Notes: generated from the letters alone by a model not told the origin. Numbered from the stretch's first letter, positions 37,021 to 46,468 are shown. The stretch is DNA of 63,137 bases from Rhodoferax lacus (GCF_003415675.1 NZ_QFZK01000019.1:1-63137); one strand, 5' to 3'. Numbers and translations are program-made.

Positions 37021-38073
37021 TCAGCCCAAATACGGCTGGCGCCCCATGTTCTCTGCAAAGTACAAACGGAAATCCCCGGGCCTGTCCAGTTGCTTCACGG
37101 CCGGTGTCATGCCCACTGCGGCCAGAACATTCTGCAAGGCGCGTATGGACTGGGAGTCCGGGTCCTGATCGATCACCACATCCAGAATGCCCTGGTGCAG
37201 ATACTGCCGGTGGTCGTCGGATATCTCGTGTGTAACCCAGCAGACCTTGTCGCCCGCGTAGCGCTGCAGGGCGGCCTGTATGCCGGGTGAGCCTGCTCCG
37301 GTGTTGTACAGCCCGACGATTCCTTCGCTGGTTTGCAGGGCCTGGCGCACCACCCGATAGCACTTGTCCGGGTCGTCATGGGTTTCGGTTGCGTCCACGT
37401 CAAAACGAAGCTGGGGAAATTGGGCCGTCAGTACTTCGCGGCAACCCTCGCTGCGCTCAATGTGTCCGGAATAGTCATTGCGACTCGAAAGGATCAGCAC
37501 ATGCCCCATGCGCTGGCAGAGCCTGCCCAGCAGATAGCCCGCAGTGCGCCCTGCGGCATGGTGGTCAATACCCACGTAGTCCAGGTTCGAGACATCATTC
37601 ACGCGGGTCACCACCATGCAGACGTGCTCGCCCCGTACCCGTGCTGCCTGTAGGGCCTGGCGTACGCCCTGTGTATCGGGCGCCGAAACAATCAGGGCCC
37701 GGCGGGCGTAGCGCCGGGGGCCGACGGCCCGTATGAACGCCGCCTCATCTTCTTCCGGAGTGGTGACATGGTGCACCACCAGTCGCTTGTCTAGCATGGC
37801 CACGCCGCGCTTCATGGCCTGCTTGAGCCGCTGAAAAAAGGGTGAAGGATTATCGGGCAGCACGATGTCTACGTGAATCAGCCCGTGCTGCGTTTCCGGC
37901 AGAACGCGCGGTATGCCGAGTTGCCGCGCGGCCTGCACCACCTTCTCGCGAGACTTGGCAGAAGAGGTGTCTCGCTCGTTGAGAACACGGTCCACCGTGG
38001 CCACGCTCACACCTGCCAAAGCGGCAATTTCTGCGAAGCGGGCGGACTTTTTTCGGCGCTTAGGGTTTTCCAT
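37021..38073 (-). CDS. LacI-family transcriptional regulator
   Basis: A 350-aa LacI protein with a basic leader (MENPKRRKKS), the helix-turn-helix IAALAGVSVATVDRVLNERDTS and an effector domain with VGIDHHAAGRTAGYLLGRL and GLYNTGAGSPGIQAAL. ATG 38073 is preferred over a TTG at 38094. It diverges from a TIM-barrel gene. A perfect 18-bp inverted repeat immediately upstream of the start would permit autorepression and control of the divergent cyclitol operon. Confidence 0.9.
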   Translation of the reverse strand: MENPKRRKKSARFAEIAALAGVSVATVDRVLNERDTSSAKSREKVVQAARQLGIPRVLPETQHGLIHVDIVLPDNPSPFFQRLKQAMKRGVAMLDKRLVVHHVTTPEEDEAAFIRAVGPRRYARRALIVSAPDTQGVRQALQAARVRGEHVCMVVTRVNDVSNLDYVGIDHHAAGRTAGYLLGRLCQRMGHVLILSSRNDYSGHIERSEGCREVLTAQFPQLRFDVDATETHDDPDKCYRVVRQALQTSEGIVGLYNTGAGSPGIQAALQRYAGDKVCWVTHEISDDHRQYLHQGILDVVIDQDPDSQSIRALQNVLAAVGMTPAVKQLDRPGDFRLYFAENMGRQPYLG

Positions 38074-38076
38074 AGT

Positions 38077-38094
38077 TTGACGATTTTTCGTCAA
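38077..38094. promoter_or_regulatory. LacI-type operator
   Basis: TTGACGA (38077-38083) and TCGTCAA (38088-38094) form a perfect inverted repeat with a four-base T spacer. It lies four bases before the regulator start codon and about 90 bp before the divergent TIM-barrel gene. Confidence 0.6.
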
Positions 38095-38181
38095 TTATCT
38101 CTCTAATGCAGCACGGGGCCAAACCTACATTACGTCAGCCATGCAGCGTGTGTGGCAGCAAGAACCGCAGGAGACACAAGC

Positions 38182-39084
38182 ATGAAGATTGCGTTAGACC
38201 CCTACATGATCCGGCACCTGAGCCTGGAGCAATTGCCCGGTGTGGTGGCTGACCTGGGCTACGACCAGATTGAACTCTCACCCCGTTCCGATTTTCTGGA
38301 CTGGTGGGTCATGCCGCGCGCCACGAAGGAGCGCATGGCCGCCTTCAAATCCGCCATGAAAACGGCCGGTGTCGGCCTTGCCTCGCTGCAACCCATGTAC
38401 CGCTGGGCCAGCCCGTTTGAAGACGAACGCCAGTGGGCCATACGCTGCTGGAAGAAGGCCATTGAAGTCTCGGTGGAGATGGGTTGCGAGCTGATGATCA
38501 GCGAGTTTGGGCGTGGTGCCTCGCCCGAGCGCTCGGTGGGTGAGCGCCCTGGCGCCAACACCAAGGAGATGTGCGAGGCCGCCTGGTTCCGCTCCATGGA
38601 CGAACTGCTGCCCATCTTCGAGCGCGAAGGCCTGACCCTCTCGGTGGAGCCGCATCCGGAAGACTGGATAGAGACCATGCAGCCAGCCACCGACATCGTC
38701 AAGAACATCGGCTCCAAGGCGCTCAAGTTGTCCTACATCGCGCCGCACACCTTCTACTACGGCGATGACATGGCGGCCATGATCAAAGAGGCCGCACCGG
38801 TGCTGGCCCATGTGCGCGTGGCCGATACCTTCAACCACAAAAAGAGCAGCCAGCTGCGCTACATCGTCAACCCGCCCGGCTCCGGCCAGATCCGCGTTCA
38901 CCAGCACCTGGACATGGGCCAGGGCGAGATTGACTGGGACGTCTTCTTCGGCACTCTGGCCGCCGTCAAGTTCAACGGCGTGCTGTCTTCCTGTGTATTC
39001 GCCTGGGAAGAGCGTGCCAACGAATCGTCCCGCTTCATGCGCGCTGAGATGCAGCGCTACCTCGACAAACATTCACAACCCTAA
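38182..39084 (+). CDS. Sugar phosphate isomerase/epimerase-family TIM-barrel protein (copy 1)
   Basis: A 300-aa xylose-isomerase-like TIM barrel starting MKIALDPYMIRHLSLEQLP. Acidic and His residues expected to bind a divalent metal occur in ISEFGRG, LSVEPHPEDW, VADTFNHKK and the C-terminal SCVFAWEERA. Such proteins isomerise, epimerise or beta-eliminate keto-sugars and inososes. AGGAG lies before ATG 38182. It heads an operon with an IolG-like dehydrogenase and an IolI-like protein. It differs from the protein at 42278-43186 at only about 18 of 300 positions. Confidence 0.85.
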   Translation: MKIALDPYMIRHLSLEQLPGVVADLGYDQIELSPRSDFLDWWVMPRATKERMAAFKSAMKTAGVGLASLQPMYRWASPFEDERQWAIRCWKKAIEVSVEMGCELMISEFGRGASPERSVGERPGANTKEMCEAAWFRSMDELLPIFEREGLTLSVEPHPEDWIETMQPATDIVKNIGSKALKLSYIAPHTFYYGDDMAAMIKEAAPVLAHVRVADTFNHKKSSQLRYIVNPPGSGQIRVHQHLDMGQGEIDWDVFFGTLAAVKFNGVLSSCVFAWEERANESSRFMRAEMQRYLDKHSQP

Positions 39085-39093
39085 GGAAACTTC

Positions 39094-40104
39094 ATGACTT
39101 TGAACATCGGTGTCATCGGCTGCGGCATGATCGGCCGCGACCACACCCGTCGCCTGCAACAAGTACTCGCCGGAGCACAGGTGGTTGCCCTCAGCGACGT
39201 CAACCAGGCCAACGCCGAAGGCGTGCAAAAAGACTTTGCGCCCAACGCGCGTATCTACGCCACCGGTGAGGAACTGATTGCCGCACCCGAAGTGCACGCT
39301 GTGCTGGTGACCAGCTGGGGCGCCACTCACGAGCCCTATGTGCTGGCCGCCATTGCTGCTGGCAAGCCGGTGTTCTGCGAAAAGCCCCTGGCCACTACCG
39401 CCGAAGGTGCGCGCCGCATCGTGGAAGCCGAAGTGCAATTTGGCAAGCGCTTGGTGCAGGTGGGCTTCATGCGCCGCTACGACGCTGGCTACCTGGCACT
39501 CAAGGAAGCCGTGGACAAGCACACCGGCGCGCCGATTCTCGTGCACGCCGCCCACCGCAATCCGGCAGTGCCTGAGGCCTACACCACGCCCATGGCCATC
39601 CACGACACCATGATCCACGAGATCGATGTGTTCCGCTGGCTGCTCAACGACGACTACGTCTCGGCCCGTGTGCTGTATCCGCGCAATGCCGCGCGCAGCC
39701 ACACCAAGCTGCGCGACCCGCAGGTCGTGGTGCTGGAGACCGCGAAGGGCGTGCTCATCGACGTCGAAATTTTCGTCAACTGCCATTACGGCTATGACAT
39801 CCAGTGCGAGGTGGTGGGTGAAGACGGCGTTGCCAGCCTGCCCGAACCCATGACCGTGGACATGCGCCTGGGCGCCAAGCGCCAGAGCACCATCCTTACC
39901 GACTGGAAAGACCGCTTCGTGGCCAGCTACGACGTGGAGCTCAACGACTTCATTGGCGCAGCCACAGCCGGTGGCGCCACCGGCCCCAGCTCCTGGGACG
40001 GCTATGCCGCCGCTGTCACTGCCGACGCCTGCGTTGCGGCGCAGTCCACATCGGGCGAAGCCGTGGCCATCGCGCTGCCTGTACGCCCGGCCCTTTATGC
40101 ATAA
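39094..40104 (+). CDS. iolG: Gfo/Idh/MocA dehydrogenase, inositol 2-dehydrogenase-like
   Basis: A 336-aa NAD(P)-dependent dehydrogenase. The Rossmann motif is [17 protein letters not shown], the conserved catalytic-region Lys is in [10 protein letters not shown], and [16 protein letters not shown] provides Asp/His active-site residues. This pattern is that of IolG/IdhA, which oxidise myo-inositol to 2-keto-inositol. It follows the TIM-barrel gene by 9 bp with AAGGAAA as ribosome site. Inositol as substrate is likely but other polyols or glycosides are possible. Confidence 0.82.
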   Translation: MTLNIGVIGCGMIGRDHTRRLQQVLAGAQVVALSDVNQANAEGVQKDFAPNARIYATGEELIAAPEVHAVLVTSWGATHEPYVLAAIAAGKPVFCEKPLATTAEGARRIVEAEVQFGKRLVQVGFMRRYDAGYLALKEAVDKHTGAPILVHAAHRNPAVPEAYTTPMAIHDTMIHEIDVFRWLLNDDYVSARVLYPRNAARSHTKLRDPQVVVLETAKGVLIDVEIFVNCHYGYDIQCEVVGEDGVASLPEPMTVDMRLGAKRQSTILTDWKDRFVASYDVELNDFIGAATAGGATGPSSWDGYAAAVTADACVAAQSTSGEAVAIALPVRPALYA

Positions 40105-40105
40105 G

Positions 40106-40185
40106 CCCCCACGCTCCGCCGCTTCGCGGGTCGCTGCCCCCCAAGGGGGCGCGTTTCGCCTTGGGGCGGCCCGGCGGCGAAACAT
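40106..40185. repeat. REP-like GC-rich intergenic palindrome
   Basis: The gap after the dehydrogenase holds CGCTCCGCCGCTTCGCGGG and GCTGCCCCCCAAGGGGGC followed by CCTTGGGGCGGCC, an imperfect palindrome of the type scattered in Comamonadaceae intergenic DNA. It separates the dehydrogenase from the next gene in the same operon and may cap or process mRNA. Confidence 0.55.
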
Positions 40186-40217
40186 TCCATCAAGCTATTT
40201 TTTTTGAAAGAACCACC

Positions 40218-41009
40218 ATGCGTTTTTCCCTGAGTCATATCCTGGCCCCGCGCCAATCCCCTGCCGAGTTCTTTGCCATGGCCCGCGCCCTGGGCATCAC
40301 CGATGTCGAAATTCGCAACGACACGCCAAACGTGGTCGGTACCATTTCGCCCGCTGAAGTGAAAGCCGCAGCCAAAGCGGCCGGTGTGAACCTGTTGTCC
40401 ATCAACGCGCTGTATCCCTTCAACGTGTGGAACGAAGAGCGTCGCGCACAGACCGAGAAGCTGGCCGCCTATGCCGCTGCGTGTGGTGCCCAGGCTCTGG
40501 TGATGTGTCCTTTGAACGAAGGCAAGCCGGTCGCCCAGGAGGCTCTGGTCGAAGCCCTGGCTGCCATCAAGCCGGTTCTGGTAGCACACGGTATCCGTGG
40601 GCTGGTGGAGCCTCTGGGCTTTGGCGTATCTTCACTGCGCCGCAAGGCCGACGCCATCGCAGCCATCAAGGCAGCGGGAGGCGAGGGCGTGTTCAAGCTG
40701 GTGCACGACACCTTCCACCACCACCTGGCCAGCGAGACCGCGTTCTACCCGGAGTGGACTGGCCTGGTGCACATATCCGGCGTGGCCGACACCGACGTGT
40801 CCGTGGCCGGCATGCTGGACGCACACCGCGTGCTGGTGGACAAGCGTGACCGGCTGGGCAACGTGGCGCAAATCCGCTCGCTGCAGGCCGCGGGCTACAA
40901 GGGCCTATTCAGCTACGAGCCCTTTGCCACGGAGGTGCAAGAACTCGACGACCCGCAAACCGCGCTTGCGGACAGCATGGGTTGGTTGCGCGAGCAGGTG
41001 GCGGCTTGA
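40218..41009 (+). CDS. IolI-like TIM-barrel isomerase
   Basis: A 263-aa TIM barrel. Near the N-terminus, DVEIRNDTPNVVG is followed by VNLLSINALYPFN, the IolI-like LxxNALxxFN segment. LVEPLGF, LVHDTFHHHLA, VHISGVADTD and LFSYEPF supply the Glu, Asp, His and Glu metal ligands expected for inosose isomerases. ATG 40218 is picked as MRFSLSHI begins the first strand. Third gene of the operon; convergent with the LacI gene at 41016. Confidence 0.8.
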   Translation: MRFSLSHILAPRQSPAEFFAMARALGITDVEIRNDTPNVVGTISPAEVKAAAKAAGVNLLSINALYPFNVWNEERRAQTEKLAAYAAACGAQALVMCPLNEGKPVAQEALVEALAAIKPVLVAHGIRGLVEPLGFGVSSLRRKADAIAAIKAAGGEGVFKLVHDTFHHHLASETAFYPEWTGLVHISGVADTDVSVAGMLDAHRVLVDKRDRLGNVAQIRSLQAAGYKGLFSYEPFATEVQELDDPQTALADSMGWLREQVAA

Positions 41010-41015
41010 GGGTAC

Positions 41016-42041
41016 TCACACATTCGCCACCGTGTACAGTGTGAAGGGCAGCAGGCCCTGGCTCTTGCCGACTGGCTGGCGGTTCTGCAAGCGCTTCTGC
41101 ATGGCCTCGCACAGGCTGCGCGCCATCCACTCACAGGGGTGCGATAGCACCACGCTGGCGTGGCCGTCGAGCAGGGCCTGGCGGGTGGTGTCGGTCAGGT
41201 CGTGGCAGACCGTTACCAGTTCGGGCATGGCGGCCTCTTGCAACGCCTCCAGCACGCCCTCGACACCGCCACCGGCCACATAAACACCTACCAAATCGGG
41301 GTGCAAGTGAAGCAATTCCAGTGTGGCTGCATGGGCCAGGGCCACATCCTCCAGGCTGACCAGCGTCTCCAGCACCTGGAAGCCGGGTGCGCTTTCGCGC
41401 AGGTAGGAGCGAAAGCTGATTTCGCATTGCTCCTGGCACAGGTAGCGGTGGCTGCCCAGAATCAGCCCGACCTTACCGGGGCGCTGGCTGAGCTTGGCAA
41501 TCGACCAGGCGGCCGTGCGCCCCATCTTGCGGTTGTCCATGCCCACATAGCCGGCGACAGAAGGCGCGCTCAGGTCGGTGACCAGGGCAAACACCGGCAC
41601 GCCCTGCGCATGCAGGGTTTCTATCGCCTGATGAATGACCGGGTGGTCGGCCGCGACCAGAGCCACCGCGTCCACCTGTTGGCCCAGGGCCAGCAGGCGC
41701 TCGGCCACCTTGCGCGGTGTGAAGTCGTCCATGAAGGCGAGCACCGGCGTGGCGCGCTGCTGCTGCAGGGCCTGCACCGCTTGCTCCAGGGCGTGGCCCA
41801 GTGCCGTGTAAAACGGCGAGCGCTGGCTTTGCAGCAAAAAGCCCAGTCTGAGCGGGCGCTGCTGCTCGCTGATGCGCTTGCTGATCAGCCCGGCGCGCCG
41901 GAAACCCAAAGTCTGCGCGGCGTCCAGCACGCGCTGCGCCGTGTCGGCTCGCACTGGGGCGCGGCGGTTGATCACGCGGTCTACTGTGGCCACGCCTACA
42001 CCGGCGGCGCGGGCCACATCTTCCATGGTCGGCTCAGTCAA
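41016..42041 (-). CDS. LacI-family transcriptional regulator
   Basis: A 341-aa repressor: helix-turn-helix VARAAGVGVATVDRVINRRAPVR and effector domain with VGMDNRKMGRTAAWSIAKL, VGLILGSHRYLCQE and VYVAGGGVEGVLEAL. It is divergent from the second TIM-barrel/IolE/dehydrogenase operon and probably represses it. Paired TTGATA-type inverted repeats lie in the 236-bp divergent gap. Confidence 0.9.
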   Translation of the reverse strand: MTEPTMEDVARAAGVGVATVDRVINRRAPVRADTAQRVLDAAQTLGFRRAGLISKRISEQQRPLRLGFLLQSQRSPFYTALGHALEQAVQALQQQRATPVLAFMDDFTPRKVAERLLALGQQVDAVALVAADHPVIHQAIETLHAQGVPVFALVTDLSAPSVAGYVGMDNRKMGRTAAWSIAKLSQRPGKVGLILGSHRYLCQEQCEISFRSYLRESAPGFQVLETLVSLEDVALAHAATLELLHLHPDLVGVYVAGGGVEGVLEALQEAAMPELVTVCHDLTDTTRQALLDGHASVVLSHPCEWMARSLCEAMQKRLQNRQPVGKSQGLLPFTLYTVANV

Positions 42042-42062
42042 GTCGGGCTCCTGTTGTCTGTC

Positions 42063-42212
42063 TTGATAAATCTATCAATTAGCCATCCGGTCGCTTGATA
42101 GGTCTGATACCGCGCGCTACCAGAGCATTGACCATGACATATAGCGAAACAATAATTCCGCACCTTCTGACGCAGCGCGAGCGGGCCAGAAAGTCTATCA
42201 AAAAAATGATAG
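42063..42212. promoter_or_regulatory. Putative LacI operators in the divergent promoter
   Basis: TTGATA-AATC-TATCAA (42063-42078) resembles the 38077 operator in arm and spacer size. CTATCA-A6-TGATAG (42195-42212) is a second perfect inverted repeat. A lone TTGATA half-site lies near 42095. Two operators about 130 bp apart could allow looping. Confidence 0.55.
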
Positions 42213-42277
42213 GAAAGAGGCCTGCAGGCAGACCCTTGCTGCGGCACAAAGCGACCACCACAACAACTGGAGACAAC

Positions 42278-43186
42278 ATGAAAATCGCCCTTGACCCGTA
42301 CATGATCCGCCACCTGAGCCTGGAGCAACTGCCCGGCGCGGTAGCCGATCTGGGTTACGACCAGATCGAGCTCTCGCCCCGCTCGGATTTCCTGGACTGG
42401 TGGGTGATGCCGCGCGCCACCAAAGAGCGCATGGCAGCCTTCAAATCCGCCATGAAAGCAGCAGGCGTGGGCCTGGCCACCCTGCAGCCCATGTACCGCT
42501 GGGCCAGCCCGTTTGAGGACGAGCGCCAGTGGGCCATGCGCTGCTGGAAGAAGGCCATCGAAGTCTCGGTGGAGATGGGCTGCGAGCTGATGATTTCCGA
42601 GTTTGGCCGTGGTGCCTCGCCAGAGCGCTCGGTGGGCGAGAAGCCCGGCGCCAACACCAAGGAGATGTGCGAGGCCGCCTGGTTCCGCTCCATGGACGAG
42701 CTGCTGCCGACCTTCGAACGCGAGGGCCTGACGCTGTCGGTGGAGCCGCATCCGGAAGACTGGATCGAGACCATGCAGCCGGCCTGCGACATCGTCAAGA
42801 ACATAGGCTCCAAGGCGTTGAAGCTGTCCTACATTGCGCCCCACACGTTTTACTACGGCGACGACATGGCGGCCATGATCCGCGAGGCTGCACCGGTGCT
42901 GGCCCATGTGCGCGTGGCCGACACCTTTAACCACAAGAAGAGCAGCCAGCTGCGCTACATCGTCAATCCGCCGGGCTCCAACCAGATCCGCGTGCACCAG
43001 CACCTGGACATGGGCCAGGGCGAGATTGACTGGGACCTTTTCTTCGCCACCCTGGCTGAAGTGAAGTTCGACGGCGTGCTGTCTTCTTGTGTATTCGCCT
43101 GGGAAGAGCGCGCCAACGAATCTTCCCGTTTCATGCGCTCCGAGATGCAGCGCCAACTCGACCAGCATTTCAAGCCCCAGGCCTGA
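42278..43186 (+). CDS. Sugar phosphate isomerase/epimerase-family TIM-barrel protein (copy 2)
   Basis: A 302-aa near-duplicate of the protein at 38182-39084, with the same metal-site segments (ISEFGRG, LSVEPHPEDW, VADTFNHKK). Differences cluster in the last 70 residues and at scattered conservative positions. GGAG precedes ATG 42278; the long upstream in-frame extension crosses the operators and is not coding. It starts an operon with IolE-like and Gfo/Idh proteins, so the duplication may feed two related substrates into shared chemistry. Confidence 0.86.
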   Translation: MKIALDPYMIRHLSLEQLPGAVADLGYDQIELSPRSDFLDWWVMPRATKERMAAFKSAMKAAGVGLATLQPMYRWASPFEDERQWAMRCWKKAIEVSVEMGCELMISEFGRGASPERSVGEKPGANTKEMCEAAWFRSMDELLPTFEREGLTLSVEPHPEDWIETMQPACDIVKNIGSKALKLSYIAPHTFYYGDDMAAMIREAAPVLAHVRVADTFNHKKSSQLRYIVNPPGSNQIRVHQHLDMGQGEIDWDLFFATLAEVKFDGVLSSCVFAWEERANESSRFMRSEMQRQLDQHFKPQA

Positions 43187-43217
43187 ACCCCACTCACAAT
43201 TTGAAAGACCAAAAACC

Positions 43218-44144
43218 ATGGCAATGAACATTGGCTGCGCACCCTGCTGCTGGGGCGTGGATGACCCGAAAAACCCGCACCTGCCGCTCTGGACCCGCGT
43301 GCTGGAAGAGGCCGCGACCGCAGGCTACAAGGGCATAGAGCTTGGACCCTATGGCTACATTCCGCTGGATGTGGACCTGGTGGGCCGCGAACTCAAGGCC
43401 AGGGGCTTGAGCATCACCGCAGGCACCATTTTTGATGACCTGGTGGAGCCCGCCAACCTGCCCAGCCTGCTCAGGCAGACGCGCGAAATCTGCGCACTCA
43501 TCAAGCAGCTGCCGCAACTGCCCACCGAGCCGGGCCAGCGCTTTGCCGTGCCCTATCTGGTGGTGATGGACTGGGGCCACACCGAGCGTGATTTTGCCGC
43601 CGGCCACTCCGAGCGCGCACCGCGTCTGAACGCAGGGCAGTGGGCCGCCATGGTCTCGCACATTCGCCAGATTGCCAGCCTTGCCTGGAGCGAATTCGGC
43701 GTGCGCGCCGTGATCCATCCGCATGCCGGCGGCTACATCGAGTTTGCCGACGAGATCGACCTGATCATGGCCGACATTCCCCATGATGTGGCCGGCCTGT
43801 GCCTGGACACCGGCCATCTCTACTACTCCGGCATGGACCCGGTGCAATGGCTCAAGAACTATGCGGCACGGCTGGACTATGTGCACTTCAAGGACATTGA
43901 TGCCGCCGTTTTCCAGCAGGTGCTGGGCGAACACATTGCCTTCTTTGCCGCCTGCGGCCGTGGCGTCATGTGCCCCATCGGCAAGGGCGTGATCGACTAT
44001 ACGCTGGTGCGCCAGACCCTGCTGGACATCGGCTACAGCGGCTACATCACCGTGGAGCAGGAGCGCGATCCGCGCAACGCCGGCTCCAGCCTGCAAGACG
44101 TGGCGCAGAGCCGCAGCTTTCTCCAATCCGTCGGCTTCAACTAA
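43218..44144 (+). CDS. IolE-like inosose dehydratase/TIM-barrel protein
   Basis: A 308-aa TIM barrel with GIELGPYGYIPLD, GTIFDDL, VIHPHAGGYIEFADEIDLI, LCLDTGHLYYSGMDP, YVHFKDID and GYITVEQERDP. The HPHAG...CLDTGH...HFKD series is the metal-binding signature of myo-inosose-2 dehydratase IolE and relatives. It would dehydrate a 2-keto-inositol or similar keto-sugar. Located between the duplicate TIM barrel and a Gfo/Idh gene with 31- and 15-bp gaps. Confidence 0.82.
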   Translation: MAMNIGCAPCCWGVDDPKNPHLPLWTRVLEEAATAGYKGIELGPYGYIPLDVDLVGRELKARGLSITAGTIFDDLVEPANLPSLLRQTREICALIKQLPQLPTEPGQRFAVPYLVVMDWGHTERDFAAGHSERAPRLNAGQWAAMVSHIRQIASLAWSEFGVRAVIHPHAGGYIEFADEIDLIMADIPHDVAGLCLDTGHLYYSGMDPVQWLKNYAARLDYVHFKDIDAAVFQQVLGEHIAFFAACGRGVMCPIGKGVIDYTLVRQTLLDIGYSGYITVEQERDPRNAGSSLQDVAQSRSFLQSVGFN

Positions 44145-44159
44145 TTTTTTGAAAATCCC

Positions 44160-45332
44160 ATGATCACATCTTCTCCCCTGCGCAATGGCACCATTCCCTG
44201 GGCCATGGTCGGCGGCGGCCAAGGCAGCCAGATCGGCTACATCCACCGCTCGGCGGCGCTGCGCGACGGCAACTTCCAGCTGGTGGCCGGCGCCTTTGAC
44301 ATCGACGCCGAGCGCGGTCGCACATTCGGGCAAAGCCTGGGTCTTCAGGCCGAGCGCTGCTACGACAACTACCAGGCCCTGTTCAACGCGGAAAGCCAGC
44401 GCGCCGATGGCATTCGTGCCGTCTCCATTGCTACGCCCAACGGCACCCACTTTGCCATCTGCAAGGCCGCTATCGAGGCCGGCATTCACGTGGTGTGCGA
44501 GAAGCCACTGTGCTTCACCACGGCCGAGGCTGAGGAACTACTGGCCCTGTCAAAGCAACACCAGCGCGTGGTCGGCGTCACCTATGGCTATGCCGGGCAC
44601 CAACTGATCGAGCAGGCGCGCGAAATGATTGCGCGTGGTGATCTGGGTGACATCCGCATTGTGCAAATGCAGTTTGCCCACGGCTTCCACAATGAGGCGG
44701 TGGAGCTGGCCAACCCGGCCACGCGCTGGCGCGTGGACCCCAAGTTTGCCGGTCCCAGCTATGTGCTGGGCGACGTCGGAACCCACCCGCTCTACCTCTC
44801 GGAGGTGATGCTGCCCGAGCTGAAGATCCAGCGCCTGATGTGCTCGCGTCAGAGCTTTGTGAAAAGCCGCGCGCCGCTGGAAGACAACGCCTTCACCATC
44901 ATGGAGTACGAGGGCGGAGCCATAGGCTATGTCTGGTCCTGCGCCGTCAATGCCGGCTCCATGCACGGGCAGAAAATTCGCGTCATCGGCTCCAAGGCCA
45001 GCTTGGAATGGTGGGACGAGCGGCCGAACCAGATGAGCTATGAAATACAAGGCCAGCCGCTGCAGGTGCTGGAGCGCGGGATGGGCTATCTGCACCCCGC
45101 AGCCCTGCACGACGACCGCATTGGTGGCGGCCATCCCGAGGGCCTGTTCGAGGCCTGGTCCAATCTCTACTACCGCTTCGCCCTGGCCATGGAAGCCACC
45201 GACGCCGGTGATGCCACGGCGCTTGCCATGCTGCGCTATCCGGATATCCATGCGGGCATCGAGGGCGTGCGATGGGTAGAGAACTGTGTACGTTCAGCAG
45301 ATGCGGGTGCCACCTGGGTGGACTACGTTTGA
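44160..45332 (+). CDS. Gfo/Idh/MocA-family dehydrogenase
   Basis: A 390-aa oxidoreductase beginning WAMVGGGQGSQIGYIHRSAALRDG, with HVVCEKPLCFT and a C-terminal sheet domain carrying DVGTHPLYLSEVML. This longer Gfo/Idh type acts on inositols, keto-sugars or glycosides. Third gene of the operon; the stop is followed by an AT-rich intergenic promoter region for the ABC importer. Confidence 0.85.
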   Translation: MITSSPLRNGTIPWAMVGGGQGSQIGYIHRSAALRDGNFQLVAGAFDIDAERGRTFGQSLGLQAERCYDNYQALFNAESQRADGIRAVSIATPNGTHFAICKAAIEAGIHVVCEKPLCFTTAEAEELLALSKQHQRVVGVTYGYAGHQLIEQAREMIARGDLGDIRIVQMQFAHGFHNEAVELANPATRWRVDPKFAGPSYVLGDVGTHPLYLSEVMLPELKIQRLMCSRQSFVKSRAPLEDNAFTIMEYEGGAIGYVWSCAVNAGSMHGQKIRVIGSKASLEWWDERPNQMSYEIQGQPLQVLERGMGYLHPAALHDDRIGGGHPEGLFEAWSNLYYRFALAMEATDAGDATALAMLRYPDIHAGIEGVRWVENCVRSADAGATWVDYV

Positions 45333-45521
45333 GCACTGGAGTAGACAAATATAAAAAGAAAAATACTTTCTCTAGGTGTAATCACGTAGAAAATATTTAT
45401 TTTTTCAAATAATTTTTGGATACATTTCTTATTGCCGTGGAAAAATCGTTCTGCTTGACAAGCACCACAGCAAAATTGCAACCCTGTTACTTGAATCAAT
45501 TCAAACTGGAGACACCCCATC
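45333..45521. promoter_or_regulatory. AT-rich promoter region of the sugar ABC importer
   Basis: The 189-bp gap is strikingly A/T-rich compared with its neighbours and ends with GGAG before the start codon. TTGAATCAATTCAA (45491-45504) is a perfect palindrome just ahead of the ribosome site and could be a repressor operator. No catabolic-repression site was recognised. Confidence 0.5.
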
Positions 45522-46451
45522 ATGAAAAAACTTCTGATCGCTACAGCTGTATCAGCCACCCTTCTGACCCCCATGGCTGCCCATGCACAAAAAATCGGCT
45601 TGGCTATGGCCCAGCTCGACACTTTTTTGACCATCCTCAAGAACGGCACGCTAGAGGCGGGCAAAAAGGCCGGTGCCACCGTTCAGGTAGAAGATGCTGG
45701 CAATGACGTGGGCAAGCAGCTCAGCCAGATCCAGAACATGATTGCGCAAAGGTACGACGCCATCATCGTCAACCCCGTGGACACCGACGCCACCCCTAAG
45801 ATGACCAAGATGGTGACCGAAGCCGGCATCCCCCTGATCTATGTGAACCGCAAGCCTGTGGACTTTGACAAGCTGCCCAAGGGCGTGGCCGTGGTGGCGT
45901 CTGACGAACGGGTTTCCGGCACCGTCGAAACCCAGGAAGTCTGCCGCCTGCTCAAGGGCAAGGGCGAGATCCTGGTGCTCATGGGTGAGCTATCCAACGA
46001 AGCGGCCCGCACCCGCACCAAGGACATTGAGGAGGTTGTAGCCACCAAGGAATGCTCCGGCTTGAAGATTGTGGACAAGCGCGAAGGCGCATGGGACCGA
46101 ACCAAGGCGCAGGACATCACCACCAACTGGTTGTCCTCGGGTGTCAAGTTTGACGCCATCATCGCCAACAACGACGAAATGGCCATCGGCGCCATCAACG
46201 CACTGAAGGCCGGCAAGAAGTGGACCCCCGCCACCATCGTGGCCGGCATTGATGCCACTCCCGATGCGCTGGCTTCCATGAAGGCTGGCGACCTGAAGGT
46301 CACCGTTTTCCAGAACGCCGCCGGTCAAGGCTCTGGTGCGGTGGAGACGGCCCTCAAGCTCATCAAGAAGCAACCGGTCGAGCGTTTTGTCAACGTGCCG
46401 TTTGAGCTGGTGACGCCGGCTAACCTGGCCAAGTACTCCGGCAAGAACTAA
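45522..46451 (+). CDS. Sugar/inositol ABC importer, periplasmic binding protein
   Basis: A 309-aa type I periplasmic binding protein of the ribose/inositol class. The signal peptide is residues 1-22 (cleavage after AHA). The mature part has QLSQIQNMIAQRYDAIIVNPVDTDA, IPLIYVNRKPVD, ILVLMGELSNEAARTRT and FDAIIANNDEMAIGAINAL. VNRKPV and the NEAAR loop resemble the inositol-binding protein IbpA. It captures ligand for the ATPase and permease that follow; a 9-bp-stem hairpin in the next gap may raise its expression relative to them. Confidence 0.9.
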   Translation: MKKLLIATAVSATLLTPMAAHAQKIGLAMAQLDTFLTILKNGTLEAGKKAGATVQVEDAGNDVGKQLSQIQNMIAQRYDAIIVNPVDTDATPKMTKMVTEAGIPLIYVNRKPVDFDKLPKGVAVVASDERVSGTVETQEVCRLLKGKGEILVLMGELSNEAARTRTKDIEEVVATKECSGLKIVDKREGAWDRTKAQDITTNWLSSGVKFDAIIANNDEMAIGAINALKAGKKWTPATIVAGIDATPDALASMKAGDLKVTVFQNAAGQGSGAVETALKLIKKQPVERFVNVPFELVTPANLAKYSGKN

Positions 46452-46468
46452 GCAAGGTCTGTTGGTGA

